In this document: piece by piece, positions 17,383 through 25,826 of the stretch
How the letters are laid out: every line of letters begins with the position of its first letter
How positions within the stretch are numbered: the first letter of the stretch is position 1
Source of the DNA: CAXBNB01 sp965267535
GTDB taxonomy: Bacteria > Bacteroidota > Bacteroidia > Cytophagales > Cyclobacteriaceae
Direction of reading: 5' to 3'
Assembly (NCBI GenBank): GCA_965267535.1
Contig: OZ254082.1
Location: forward strand, 4,774,001 to 4,838,000
Length of the DNA stretch: 64,000 nt
The notes under the pieces: model-generated
Seen by the model: the letters and a program-made list of their open reading frames with translations, nothing else
What the model was told of the DNA's origin: nothing
Databases searched by the model: none
Program-made: the position numbers and the translations under genes

Positions 17383-20043
17383 TTAAAATCTAAACCGGTA
17401 GCTCACAGAAGGTATAATTGGAAATAGCGTAAGCTCCCTGAATCGCTCTTGCCTCGACTCATTGGTATAGTCTTCTGTTGCCCGTTGCTCAATATAAAAT
17501 GGATTTCTGCGGCTGTAGAGGTTGTAGCAGCTCACTACCCACTCTCTTTCTCCCCATTTTTTCTTTTTACTAAAACTCACACTCAAGTCCATCCGGTGAT
17601 AAGCTCGCATCCTGTAGGCATTGCGAGTGTCGTAGTGTTGTAAAAACCTGTAGCTGGATTGATCTAGCGAAGAATGATCGAAATAGCCGAGGTACTCCGC
17701 CTGAGGCAAGGTGAGTGCCGTGCCCGTGCCGTATACCCAGTTGCCTGATATTCGGATTTTATCAGTAAGCTGATGATCGAGCACTGCGCTTATATCATGC
17801 CTCCTGTCAAACTTGTAAGGAAAAGACTGCCCGTTATTGAGGTCTTCAAATTGCCTGTTTGCCCAGGAAAGCGTGTACCCAATCCACCCGTCGGTATTGC
17901 CCATTTTTTTTCGCACAAAAAACTCTATACCATAGCTTTCACCTTTGCCAGCGGTAACCTTATCCTGCCAGTTTTCATTCAACTTCAAAAATCCCGCGCC
18001 CTCTTTATACTCTATCAGGTTTTCCATAGACTTATAATAGGTCTCTACAGAAGCTTCAAATTCATGCACAGGATGTGTATATGCCCAACCCAGCGAATAC
18101 TGATCCGACTCCTGAGGAGAAACCGATCGTGTAGAGGGTACCCAAAAATCGGTAGGAAGGCCTATGCCCGGATTGGTGAGTAGGTTCAGAAACTGTGTCA
18201 TGTGGGTGTATGAGCCTTTTATGGCCATCTGGTCGTTGAGCAGGTATCTACCCGATAGCCGGGGCTGAAACGATACATACAGCTTGTCGTCCACATCGAA
18301 CCCCGACACGTGAAAACCGGCATTGACTTGCAGCCTTTTAGAGACACGAATATCGTCCTCTGCATAAGCAGCAAATTCTTTCGCTTTTATGTTTTGTTGG
18401 TTAAAAGTAACGTCCGACTCTTTATCTGAGCGAATGGCTACCACATTGGGAGAAAAAACATGATCGATAAAACTAATGCCCATACGCACCGCATGGTTGG
18501 GTGATGGAAAATAATCCATATCTAGTTTAACTGACCAATCGTCGATTTCGGATGAGGTGCGAAACCGCTGAAAATCCTCTATGGTTTCCGTACCTCTTGT
18601 CGCTGTTTCTGTGTATTTGTTTTGTGCAAAAAAGTTGTAAGCACTGTAAGACACACTCAGGTTGCTAAACAGCTTTTTGCTGATGACGTGATTCCAGCGC
18701 AGTAGGGCTATTTTACTTCCCCATCGCAGGTCAGAGTCACTTTGGGATATTTCTGTATCTGTTCCGTTCGATTCCTCTGTCTCAAAATTGCCATAGCCCT
18801 TGTCCAGTCCGGAGTATGCACTAAAGTAGATTCTGTCCTTGTCGGAAAAACGGTGATTGATCTTGGCATTTACATCGTAAAAGTAGTAGCCACCATCCGG
18901 CTTTTCAGTACGTGTGCCGCCATTTAGGGACATCACCTGTTTTTCTTTGATAAACGGTCTCGCCAGCAAATCTATATAGGTACGCCTGCCCGATATCATA
19001 AAAGACGTTTTGCCCTTAGCGATAGGCCCTTCCAGCGTGAGCTTTGAAGCCACTAGCCCTACCGCTCCTTCTCCATGAAACTCCTGATTGTTGCCTTCTT
19101 TCATGCTGATCTCCACCACCGACGACAATCGACCCCCATAACGGGCCGGAAATGCTCCTTTAACCAACTTTACATTTTGGATAGCATCGGCATTGAAAAC
19201 CGACATAAAACCAAACAGGTGCGATACATTATACACCGGCACTCCATCCAATAATATCAGGTTTTGATCCGGACCACCTCCGCGTACATATAAGCCCGCA
19301 GAGCCTTCATGGCCCGACTGCACCCCCGGCAACAATTGCAGCGCCTTGATCACATCTACTTCTCCGGCCAGCACCGGTCGTGATTTTATCTGCTGACTCG
19401 ACAGGCTCACCGTGCCCATAGCAGACACTTCCTGTATGGGGTCTGGCTTGTCTGCCGATACTACCACTTCTTCGAGCTGCATGGGCTCCAGGTGGATATT
19501 GATGGTGGTGTCCTGCCGCAAATCGAAATGGTAGAGTTGATCCTGATACCCCGAATACGAATACAGCACCGAGGCTTTGCCTGCCGGTATGGTAAGGCTG
19601 TAAAAACCATAATAGTTGGAAGCCACTCCTTCCTGATCGTCCACATGATATACATGCGCTCCTATCAAATTCTCACCCGAACCTTCGTCGTTTATGTAGC
19701 CTTTTATGGTTACTTTCTGCTGAGTGGATTTGGCGTTTTGTTTAGGTTTTAAAATGATGCTTTTTCCCCTGACTATATAGGTGACTGTACCCTGAGGAAA
19801 GGCCTTTTCTAAAAAAGCATTCAGTGTCATTGTTTTGCCGGAAAGAGTAATCTGGCGGTCTACTTCTATTTTAGCATTGTCGTACAAAAACTGTATGTCC
19901 TTCGCTTTTTCTATTTCGTTCAGAAAATACTTTATCGTACCTTTTTCTCGGGTAAACTCCACCGGCTCGTCGGTCGTTATCTGACCAAATAAGGTTATAC
20001 TCTGAAAAAGCATAACCAGTATGCCTATATATTTTATTGTCAT
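17383..20043 (-). CDS. TonB-dependent receptor with signalling N-terminus
   Basis: 886 residues. After the signal peptide comes an STN/FecA-like domain (EIEKAKDIQFLYD ... SIILKPK), then a carboxypeptidase-D-regulatory-like domain (KGYINDEGSGENLIGAHV), plug (LLPGVQSGHEGSAGLYVRGG; DGVPVYN) and a 22-strand-type barrel ending in SVSYRFRF. The STN domain is the part that contacts FecR-type anti-sigma factors, and fecR lies 7 bases upstream. The receptor therefore both imports a ligand across the outer membrane and probably signals its presence to the ECF sigma factor. Ligand unknown: no TPP-, B12- or Fur-like site is seen. Confidence 0.92.
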   Translation of the reverse strand: MTIKYIGILVMLFQSITLFGQITTDEPVEFTREKGTIKYFLNEIEKAKDIQFLYDNAKIEVDRQITLSGKTMTLNAFLEKAFPQGTVTYIVRGKSIILKPKQNAKSTQQKVTIKGYINDEGSGENLIGAHVYHVDDQEGVASNYYGFYSLTIPAGKASVLYSYSGYQDQLYHFDLRQDTTINIHLEPMQLEEVVVSADKPDPIQEVSAMGTVSLSSQQIKSRPVLAGEVDVIKALQLLPGVQSGHEGSAGLYVRGGGPDQNLILLDGVPVYNVSHLFGFMSVFNADAIQNVKLVKGAFPARYGGRLSSVVEISMKEGNNQEFHGEGAVGLVASKLTLEGPIAKGKTSFMISGRRTYIDLLARPFIKEKQVMSLNGGTRTEKPDGGYYFYDVNAKINHRFSDKDRIYFSAYSGLDKGYGNFETEESNGTDTEISQSDSDLRWGSKIALLRWNHVISKKLFSNLSVSYSAYNFFAQNKYTETATRGTETIEDFQRFRTSSEIDDWSVKLDMDYFPSPNHAVRMGISFIDHVFSPNVVAIRSDKESDVTFNQQNIKAKEFAAYAEDDIRVSKRLQVNAGFHVSGFDVDDKLYVSFQPRLSGRYLLNDQMAIKGSYTHMTQFLNLLTNPGIGLPTDFWVPSTRSVSPQESDQYSLGWAYTHPVHEFEASVETYYKSMENLIEYKEGAGFLKLNENWQDKVTAGKGESYGIEFFVRKKMGNTDGWIGYTLSWANRQFEDLNNGQSFPYKFDRRHDISAVLDHQLTDKIRISGNWVYGTGTALTLPQAEYLGYFDHSSLDQSSYRFLQHYDTRNAYRMRAYHRMDLSVSFSKKKKWGEREWVVSCYNLYSRRNPFYIEQRATEDYTNESRQERFRELTLFPIIPSVSYRFRF

Positions 20044-20050
20044 TGTTTTT

Positions 20051-20992
20051 TTAAGGATTGGAAATGGTCAATTGAACATCGGTAGTTAAGTAGATCAGGT
20101 CCAGCACCTGATCGAGGGGCTGCTGATCGAAGCTAGCAGTAAGGCGCACTTCATCTACATCCGATTGTTGTGCTTTGAGCTTGTGCCCATAGTGTCGCTC
20201 CAACGCTACTATCACATAGTCGATGGTGCTGTTTTCAAATACAAGTTTTTCTGTTTTCCAGGATAAAAAATTCGGATCCTGACGGGCGTTTTTCTCCAGC
20301 TTCCCACTTGCAGAATGATACAAACTTTCTTCTCCTTTGGTAAGCAAAACGGTTTGACGATCGTCATACACTTTCACTTTTCCCGAAGCTACTGACACTA
20401 CCGTTGGCTCGCCGGTCTGGTGTCGAATATTGAAAGACGTGCCTAACACCTGTGTGTTCATTTTGCCCGTACGGATAACAAAAGGCTTTTCCTCATCGTG
20501 AGCCACATCAAAAAATGCCTCTCCCGTAAGTACAACGTGCCTTTGACCGTTCTGCTCTGCATAAGTAATCGCTGCGTTTTTATTCAACCAGATCGCGGAT
20601 CCATCCGGCAATTGAATATTTTCTGTGGATTTGGTACCGGCAGTATATACTACCTCATTTTGATCCGTAGCTACCGGACTTATATACAAATAGCCAAACA
20701 ACATCGCCATTACTACAGCTGCTGCAGCCAGCCATACTTTCTTTGTATTGTTTTTCGTTTGTTGCAGAATCTCCTGCTCGGCACGTTTTTGGGAAAACAA
20801 CGACCAGGCTTCTTCTACATTTACTTCTTCTTGCTCATAATGCTGTGCTGCATTGTCCCATATCCATTTTATTTCTTCATACACCTTTGCGTTGGCCGGA
20901 TCCTTTTCTATCCACTCGGATAGGAGCTTTTCCTCTTCCGCGGTACTTTCACTGCGGAGTTGCCTGCCTACTATCTCTACTATTTTTTCCAT
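20051..20992 (-). CDS. FecR-type anti-sigma/transducer protein
   Basis: 313 residues. The N-terminal about 85 residues are cytoplasmic and helical (LLSEWIEKDPANAKVYEEIKWIWD, the sigma-binding type), then one membrane helix (VWLAAAAVVMAMLFGYLYI), then a periplasmic FecR domain (LPDGSAIWLNKNAAITY; VLGTSFNIRH) and a C-terminal secretin/STN-like region. It relays receptor occupancy to the ECF sigma factor encoded 520 bases upstream. It sits 7 bases before the receptor gene, so the receptor, fecR and DUF4249 genes form one operon. Confidence 0.93.
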   Translation of the reverse strand: MEKIVEIVGRQLRSESTAEEEKLLSEWIEKDPANAKVYEEIKWIWDNAAQHYEQEEVNVEEAWSLFSQKRAEQEILQQTKNNTKKVWLAAAAVVMAMLFGYLYISPVATDQNEVVYTAGTKSTENIQLPDGSAIWLNKNAAITYAEQNGQRHVVLTGEAFFDVAHDEEKPFVIRTGKMNTQVLGTSFNIRHQTGEPTVVSVASGKVKVYDDRQTVLLTKGEESLYHSASGKLEKNARQDPNFLSWKTEKLVFENSTIDYVIVALERHYGHKLKAQQSDVDEVRLTASFDQQPLDQVLDLIYLTTDVQLTISNP

Positions 20993-21014
20993 GCTTCATT
21001 TTCTGATTCCTCTC

Positions 21015-21050
21015 TAAGACGATCGTGTCAGATAAAATACCCAAAGGGTA
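21015..21050 (-). promoter_or_regulatory. Candidate ECF-sigma promoter of the fecR operon
   Basis: Just before fecR the minus strand has the palindrome TACCCTTTGGGTA (21050-21038) and, 16 bases further, CGTCTTA (21021-21015). GG(G)TA plus CGTC at this spacing resembles ECF-dependent promoters before Bacteroidota fecR genes as I remember them. Evidence is pattern-based only. Confidence 0.35.
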
Positions 21051-21375
21051 TAAAAATTATTTTCATAAAAATCAGACGCCCTATGAATGTAGCTTGAATT
21101 GCTTTGGTATTAGATGCTTTTTAATGAGTGAATTTATTTCAACTTACAATTGGCTCAGCTTTGTCAGGTTGAGATAAGAGAATCGACACCTGTCTGGTTT
21201 TACGTTGAGACCGAATAGGACAAAGGAGTCCATCAAGAGGGAATATCTCCTATCCGGAAAAAGTAAGGAAGCTTCATGCAGTCAGCTCCAATAGACCCGG
21301 GTCAAACGCATGTAAAAATGAATATTTCTTGTAGCGTTCGCTTTTCCCCTGATAAGAATGCGCGGTACGCTGGTG

Positions 21376-21423
21376 CGAGTCTTTGGTTTTTATCCATACC
21401 TCCAGATACGAGCCAAAGGCTCG
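21376..21423. repeat. Nested palindromic/REP-like element
   Basis: cgagtctttgg (21376-21386) can pair with ccaaaggctcg (21413-21423; one G-T pair). The second half alone also forms a perfect 6-bp hairpin with a 3-base loop (cgagcc-aaa-ggctcg, 21409-21423). This looks like a REP-type intergenic palindrome rather than a terminator, as no T run follows directly. Confidence 0.4.
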
Positions 21424-21514
21424 GCAAATCCTTTTTTTGCATCCTCTTAAGACAGGGTACGCTTCACCAAACTGATGAAATAAAATAAAAACCTGCCTGG
21501 TGCTATCACAAAAC

Positions 21515-22054
21515 TCAAATCAGCAACAGCACGAGTAGCAAGAAGATTAGAATGGTTTTTAGTGAAATATAAGGTTTCAGGTCTTCGCGAAGTTTGGTAA
21601 GCGCTATGCCTATCTGATTGTCCACGGTTTTTTTACTCAGGTTCATACTTTCGGCTATCTCGGCACTGGACAATCCTTCAAACCTGCTCATGGTAAAAAT
21701 AATGCGGCATTTTTCGGGTAATCGGGCAATCGCCTTTTTTAGGTTTTGTTGTAGTTCTGCATGAGCTACAGCCTCATTTGTGCTGTCTGCCGTATCGGAT
21801 TCTACAGCTTGCAATGATACCATCCGAGTAGATTTTTTGAGGTGATCGTAACAGGCGTTGACCACCGCTCGCGACAAATATGACTTCCACGAAGTAGTAA
21901 TTTTCAACTCCTTACGCTTGTTCCAGACGGATAAAAATACCGACTGAACTATGTCTTCAGCTGTCGACCGGTCATTTAGCACCTTGTTAGACAAGTTGTA
22001 TAGATAGGTATAGTGCTCTTTAAAAACAGATTCGAAATCTACTGAATGGCTCAT
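21515..22054 (-). CDS. ECF RNA polymerase sigma factor (FecI-type)
   Basis: 179 residues. Region 2 is seen as YLYNLSNKVLNDRSTAEDIVQSVFLSVW, and region 4 as LPEKCRIIFTMSRFEGLSSAEIAESM followed by KTVDNQIGIALTKLRE. The C-terminus ends in a strongly hydrophobic run (ILIFLLLVLLLI), an unusual tail that could anchor it to the membrane or to FecR; similar tails occur in other Bacteroidota ECF factors. It presumably drives the fecR-receptor-DUF4249 operon downstream. Confidence 0.92.
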   Translation of the reverse strand: MSHSVDFESVFKEHYTYLYNLSNKVLNDRSTAEDIVQSVFLSVWNKRKELKITTSWKSYLSRAVVNACYDHLKKSTRMVSLQAVESDTADSTNEAVAHAELQQNLKKAIARLPEKCRIIFTMSRFEGLSSAEIAESMNLSKKTVDNQIGIALTKLREDLKPYISLKTILIFLLLVLLLI

Positions 22055-22118
22055 AATACGGATTAGAGTAATGCCGGCAACATCAGCAAAATTAGGAGAT
22101 AATCCGAAAGTTGTGTAC

Positions 22119-22475
22119 TCAGAGCACTTCCCACGCTATGCTATATCTGGCCATGTCCGATTCGCGGGGGCGCTGCATATCCACAGTATATGGGCCTGCC
22201 CCACGCTTGTCCGGTACCAACGCCATAGTACCCAGCAGATCGTTGGGGCTCAGCGTATCATGATCCCATATTTCGAGCACTATTTGTTCGTTGGGAGTTA
22301 GTCCGGCTATATCAACTCCCAGCTCATACTTACCGATAGCAACATCTTCATGTTTTTTATCCACAGGCCAGATTTTTTTGCCTTTATACTTGATAAATAT
22401 GTCATCAAACTTTTGTTCGTCGATTTGATAACACATTAGTGTTTTCAATCTTACTGTCAGGAGATCATCGGCCAT
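22119..22475 (-). CDS. Small C2-like beta-sandwich protein, unknown function
   Basis: 118 residues with no signal peptide. The segment LEIWDHDTLSPNDLLGTMAL has the Asp spacing and the 'DxDxxxxDxxG' rhythm of a Ca-binding C2 loop. The N-terminal half contains an 'EDxIFIKYxGKKIWP'-like stretch seen in small Bacteroidota hypothetical proteins, as far as I recall. It ends 64 bases before the sigma factor start on the same strand and might share its transcript. No function can be assigned. Confidence 0.65.
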   Translation of the reverse strand: MADDLLTVRLKTLMCYQIDEQKFDDIFIKYKGKKIWPVDKKHEDVAIGKYELGVDIAGLTPNEQIVLEIWDHDTLSPNDLLGTMALVPDKRGAGPYTVDMQRPRESDMARYSIAWEVL

Positions 22476-22545
22476 CAGATTCGCTTTTTAGAATGGTTTT
22501 TCAGTTTAAAAATAATAAATAAATTGCACTCTTTGTCTGGCGAAA

Positions 22546-23736
22546 TTGAAAGTATTATACATCCATCAGTATTTTAAAACACCAGCCGAGGGAGGGGCTT
22601 TGCGTTCTTACTACCTCGCCAAAGCTCTGGTGGGCAAAGGGTTTTCCGTTGATGTCATTACGGCGCACAACCAACCCAAAAAGCTGACGAAACAAATAGA
22701 CGATATTACGGTACATTACCTGCCTGTATTTTACGACAACTCCCTCCCTTTTCGTAAGCGCATCGGTGCGTTCTTACGTTTTGTCCGACTCGCCGCAGTG
22801 CTGGCATTGCGCCTGCCCAAACCCAGCCTGTGCTATGTCATGACAACTCCACTCACTACCGGGTGGGTAGGCTTGTGGATGAAATGGACCCGTCGGGTTC
22901 CTTTCGTTTTCGAAGTGGGTGACTTGTGGCCAAAAGTGCCCATAGATATGGGTGTAATCCATCAGCGTTGGATGCAACGCATATTATATCGCTTCGAAAA
23001 ATTATGTTACCAACAGGCTCGGGGCATTGTAGCACTTTCGCCCGACATAGCAGATTATATTCGCCACATTGTACCTGACCAGCCTTTGGAAACCATTCCC
23101 AACATTGCTGATATCGATTTTTTTACCCCAACCCCAAAAAACCCTGAACTGGCAAAGAAGTATGGTGTGGAAAACAAGTTTGTGGTTAGCTATACCGGCA
23201 CACTCGGCATGGCAAATCACCTCGAATACCTGCTGGATGCCGCCCGATCTGTGGCTGGCCTGCCCATAGCTTTTTTAGTTGTTGGCGCTGGTGCCGAAAA
23301 AGAAAAGCTGGTAGCTCAAAAAAACGCTGAAGGACTATCCCATCTAACCTTTTTGCCGGCTACCAACAAAGAAGGGGTTAAAGAAATATTAGCCGTGTCC
23401 GATGCTGTTTTTCTGTCGTTTCTCCCCATCGAATCGTTGGCTACCGGCAGCCCAAACAAGCTTTTTGACGGACTGGCTGCCGGCAAACTCATTATAAGCA
23501 ATTTTTCGGGCTGGACAAAAACACTTATAGAAACCAACGATGCGGGTTTTGCTTATCCTCCTGAGTCGCCTCATGTTTTTGCTGAAAAAATCAACCTTTT
23601 TATGCAAAACCCCCGGATACTCCAATCTTTTCAGCGCAATGCCCGCCAGCTGGCTGAAAACAGCTTTTCACTCGATACACTGGCCAATCGGCAGCATGCT
23701 TTTTTGCAACGGCTCATGCAGCCTACTCGCCCCTAA
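22546..23736 (+). CDS. Glycosyltransferase family 4 (WbuB-like)
   Basis: 396 residues with a TTG start: TTG-AAA-GTA encodes the canonical N-terminus (M)KVLYIHQYFKTPAEGGALRSYYLA, and no ATG occurs until residue 90. GT-B fold features: acceptor-side Gly-rich loop near the N-terminus, FEVGDLWPKVPID, the hinge VSYTGTLGMANHLEYLLDAA, and a donor-site region SPNKLFDGLAAGKLII. These enzymes transfer a sugar from a nucleotide-sugar to a lipid-linked glycan or LPS/O-antigen precursor. The last 14 bases overlap the 3' end of queG, which is convergent. Confidence 0.88.
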   Translation: MKVLYIHQYFKTPAEGGALRSYYLAKALVGKGFSVDVITAHNQPKKLTKQIDDITVHYLPVFYDNSLPFRKRIGAFLRFVRLAAVLALRLPKPSLCYVMTTPLTTGWVGLWMKWTRRVPFVFEVGDLWPKVPIDMGVIHQRWMQRILYRFEKLCYQQARGIVALSPDIADYIRHIVPDQPLETIPNIADIDFFTPTPKNPELAKKYGVENKFVVSYTGTLGMANHLEYLLDAARSVAGLPIAFLVVGAGAEKEKLVAQKNAEGLSHLTFLPATNKEGVKEILAVSDAVFLSFLPIESLATGSPNKLFDGLAAGKLIISNFSGWTKTLIETNDAGFAYPPESPHVFAEKINLFMQNPRILQSFQRNARQLAENSFSLDTLANRQHAFLQRLMQPTRP

Positions 23737-24670
23737 CAAATCGAATGTTGCGCTGCAGGCCACTGTATTTGGTGCGCTTTACCGCCGATTTTTTAAACAC
23801 CTTTCGAAAGGTTTCTTCAGTTACTTCCTGCCAATCCTCTTTACTCATCGTTTTCAGGTCGGGATGAGGTTCAAACTCCGGCTCAATGTGTGGGCTGGCA
23901 AAGCGATTCCACGGACACACATCCTGACATATATCGCACCCGAATATCCAACCTTCCATCTTCCCCTTAAATGCGGGCGGAATGTTTTCTTTGAGTTCTA
24001 TGGTCAGGTAAGAAATACATCGGCTGCCGTCTACCACATACGGTCGGGGAATAGCCTCTGTAGGACAGGCATCCATACAGGCTGTGCAGGTACCACAGTG
24101 GTCGGTAACCGGTGGGTCGTATTCCAGCTCCAGATCGATAATGATCTCGGCGAGGAAAAAAAATGACCCTTTTTTCTTGTTGAGCAAAAGGCTGTTTTTT
24201 CCTATCCATCCCAAACCGGACCGGGCTGCCCAGGCCCGCTCATGCACAGGTGCCGAATCTACAAACACCCTGCCTTCAATGTCTCCTACGGTTTGCTGTA
24301 TGTGCTGAAAAAACGTTTTGAGTTTGTCTTTGATTACAAAATGATAGTCTTTGCCATACGCATACTTGGCTATTTTATAGCCTTTTTCCTCAGCATGATC
24401 TTCTTTGGGGTAGTAGTTGTACATAAGCGACACTACTGACCGGGCACCCTCAACCAGCTTTGTGGGATCCAGCCGCTTATCGAAGTGGTTTGCCATATAG
24501 TGCATTTGGCCGTGCATACCCTGATTGAGCCACTCTTCGAGGCGTGGCGCTTCCTCCTCCAAAAATGCCGCTTTGGCAATACCACAGTGGTCAAACCCCA
24601 ATTCCTTTGCGGTTTGTTTGATCAGTTGGGTATGTGCAGCTACGGATGAAGGTTTCATCTCCTTAGTCAA
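23723..24670 (-). CDS. queG: Epoxyqueuosine reductase QueG
   Basis: 315 residues. Two [4Fe-4S] clusters are clear from CGTCTACMDACP (about residue 195) and CDICQDVCPW (about 250). The cobalamin-binding N-terminal part contains GFDHCGIAKA, and VHERAWAARSGLGWIGKNS is conserved. The enzyme reduces epoxyqueuosine to queuosine in tRNA wobble positions (His, Asp, Asn, Tyr tRNAs). The start lies inside the last codons of ruvB (8-base overlap), so translation is coupled. Confidence 0.95.
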   Translation of the reverse strand: MTKEMKPSSVAAHTQLIKQTAKELGFDHCGIAKAAFLEEEAPRLEEWLNQGMHGQMHYMANHFDKRLDPTKLVEGARSVVSLMYNYYPKEDHAEEKGYKIAKYAYGKDYHFVIKDKLKTFFQHIQQTVGDIEGRVFVDSAPVHERAWAARSGLGWIGKNSLLLNKKKGSFFFLAEIIIDLELEYDPPVTDHCGTCTACMDACPTEAIPRPYVVDGSRCISYLTIELKENIPPAFKGKMEGWIFGCDICQDVCPWNRFASPHIEPEFEPHPDLKTMSKEDWQEVTEETFRKVFKKSAVKRTKYSGLQRNIRFVRGE

Positions 24671-25691
24671 ACAAGGTACCTGTGCGCGACGGTGGCACTA
24701 CATTGATATGCTTATAGGCCAATTCGGTAGCCTCTCTTCCCCTGCTGGTTCGCTTAATGTACCCTTCCATAATCAGAAATGGTTCATACACTTCTTCGAT
24801 GGTGTCGGCCTCTTCTCCACAAGCTGTAGCTATGGTAGATAAGCCTACCGGTCCTCCTTTAAACTTGTTGATAATGGTAGACAATATGCGGTTGTCCATG
24901 TGATCGAGTCCGTTTTCGTCTACATCCAGAGCACTGAGGGTCATCTTAGCAATATCGCGGGTAATGGTGCCATCTCCTTTGATCTGGGCAAAGTCTCTGG
25001 TACGGCGTAGCAGGTTATTGGCAATACGTGGCGTACCGCGGCTTCTCCTAGCTATTTCCTCTGCAGCATCCTTTTTTATAGGTGTGTTTAATATGGCCGA
25101 CGATCGCTGAATTATTTTGGACAGCAAAGCCGAATCGTAATACTCGAGTCGTGCATTGATGCCAAAGCGCGCACGAAGCGGCGAAGTGAGCAGGCCAGAG
25201 CGGGTAGTCGCCCCTACCAGTGTAAAGGGATTTAGTGCTATTTGGACCGATCGGGCATTTGGGCCGCTATCCAGCATGATATCGATTTTATAATCTTCCA
25301 TAGCCGAATAGAGGTATTCTTCCACCACCGCATTGAGGCGATGGATTTCGTCAATGAACAGCACGTCGTTGGGTTCCAGGTTGGTAAGCAGTCCTGCCAG
25401 GTCTCCGGGTTTGTCGAGCACAGGCCCGGACGAAACCTTGATATTGGCCCCCAGCTCGTTGGCAATGATAAACGAAAGAGTGGTCTTGCCTAATCCGGGA
25501 GGGCCGTGCAACAACACATGATCGAGCGGTTCGGCGCGTTGTTTGGCGGCTTGCACAAACACCATGATGTTGTCTACTACCTTGTCTTGTCCGGTAAAAT
25601 CGCCAAAACTCAGCGGTCGCAGTGCCTTTTCAAATTCTTTTTCTTCGGGCATCATTCCCTCATCATCGGCATTGAGATAGTCTTCCCTCAT
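24663..25691 (-). CDS. ruvB: Holliday junction branch-migration helicase RuvB
   Basis: 342 residues. Walker A HGPPGLGKTT, Walker B FIDEIHRL, sensor 1 VGATTRSG, the arginine finger SPLRARFG, and the C-terminal winged helix (EGYIKRTSRGREATELAY) are all present. It is the AAA+ motor of RuvABC in homologous-recombination repair. First gene of a ruvB-queG pair and divergent from apbE. Confidence 0.97.
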   Translation of the reverse strand: MREDYLNADDEGMMPEEKEFEKALRPLSFGDFTGQDKVVDNIMVFVQAAKQRAEPLDHVLLHGPPGLGKTTLSFIIANELGANIKVSSGPVLDKPGDLAGLLTNLEPNDVLFIDEIHRLNAVVEEYLYSAMEDYKIDIMLDSGPNARSVQIALNPFTLVGATTRSGLLTSPLRARFGINARLEYYDSALLSKIIQRSSAILNTPIKKDAAEEIARRSRGTPRIANNLLRRTRDFAQIKGDGTITRDIAKMTLSALDVDENGLDHMDNRILSTIINKFKGGPVGLSTIATACGEEADTIEEVYEPFLIMEGYIKRTSRGREATELAYKHINVVPPSRTGTLFD

Positions 25692-25826
25692 CTGTGTCGG
25701 TTTTTGTCATTGAATTTCAAAATTAACGCTTTCCTCTAAAAGCCATTGCTGCATTGGGGCATTTCCTAAATAGGCTATACAAATACTTTAGTTTTTAAAC
25801 CTTAAATTGCGCTCAAATTTGACACC

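Larger units (their letters stand above)
20993..21514. other. 522-base gap between sigma factor and fecR
   Basis: No coding frame of credible length. Two structures are seen: a promoter-like palindrome near fecR (21015-21050) and a hairpin-rich stretch at 21376-21423. The sigma gene and fecR are usually much closer, so an element may have been lost or inserted here. Confidence 0.5.
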
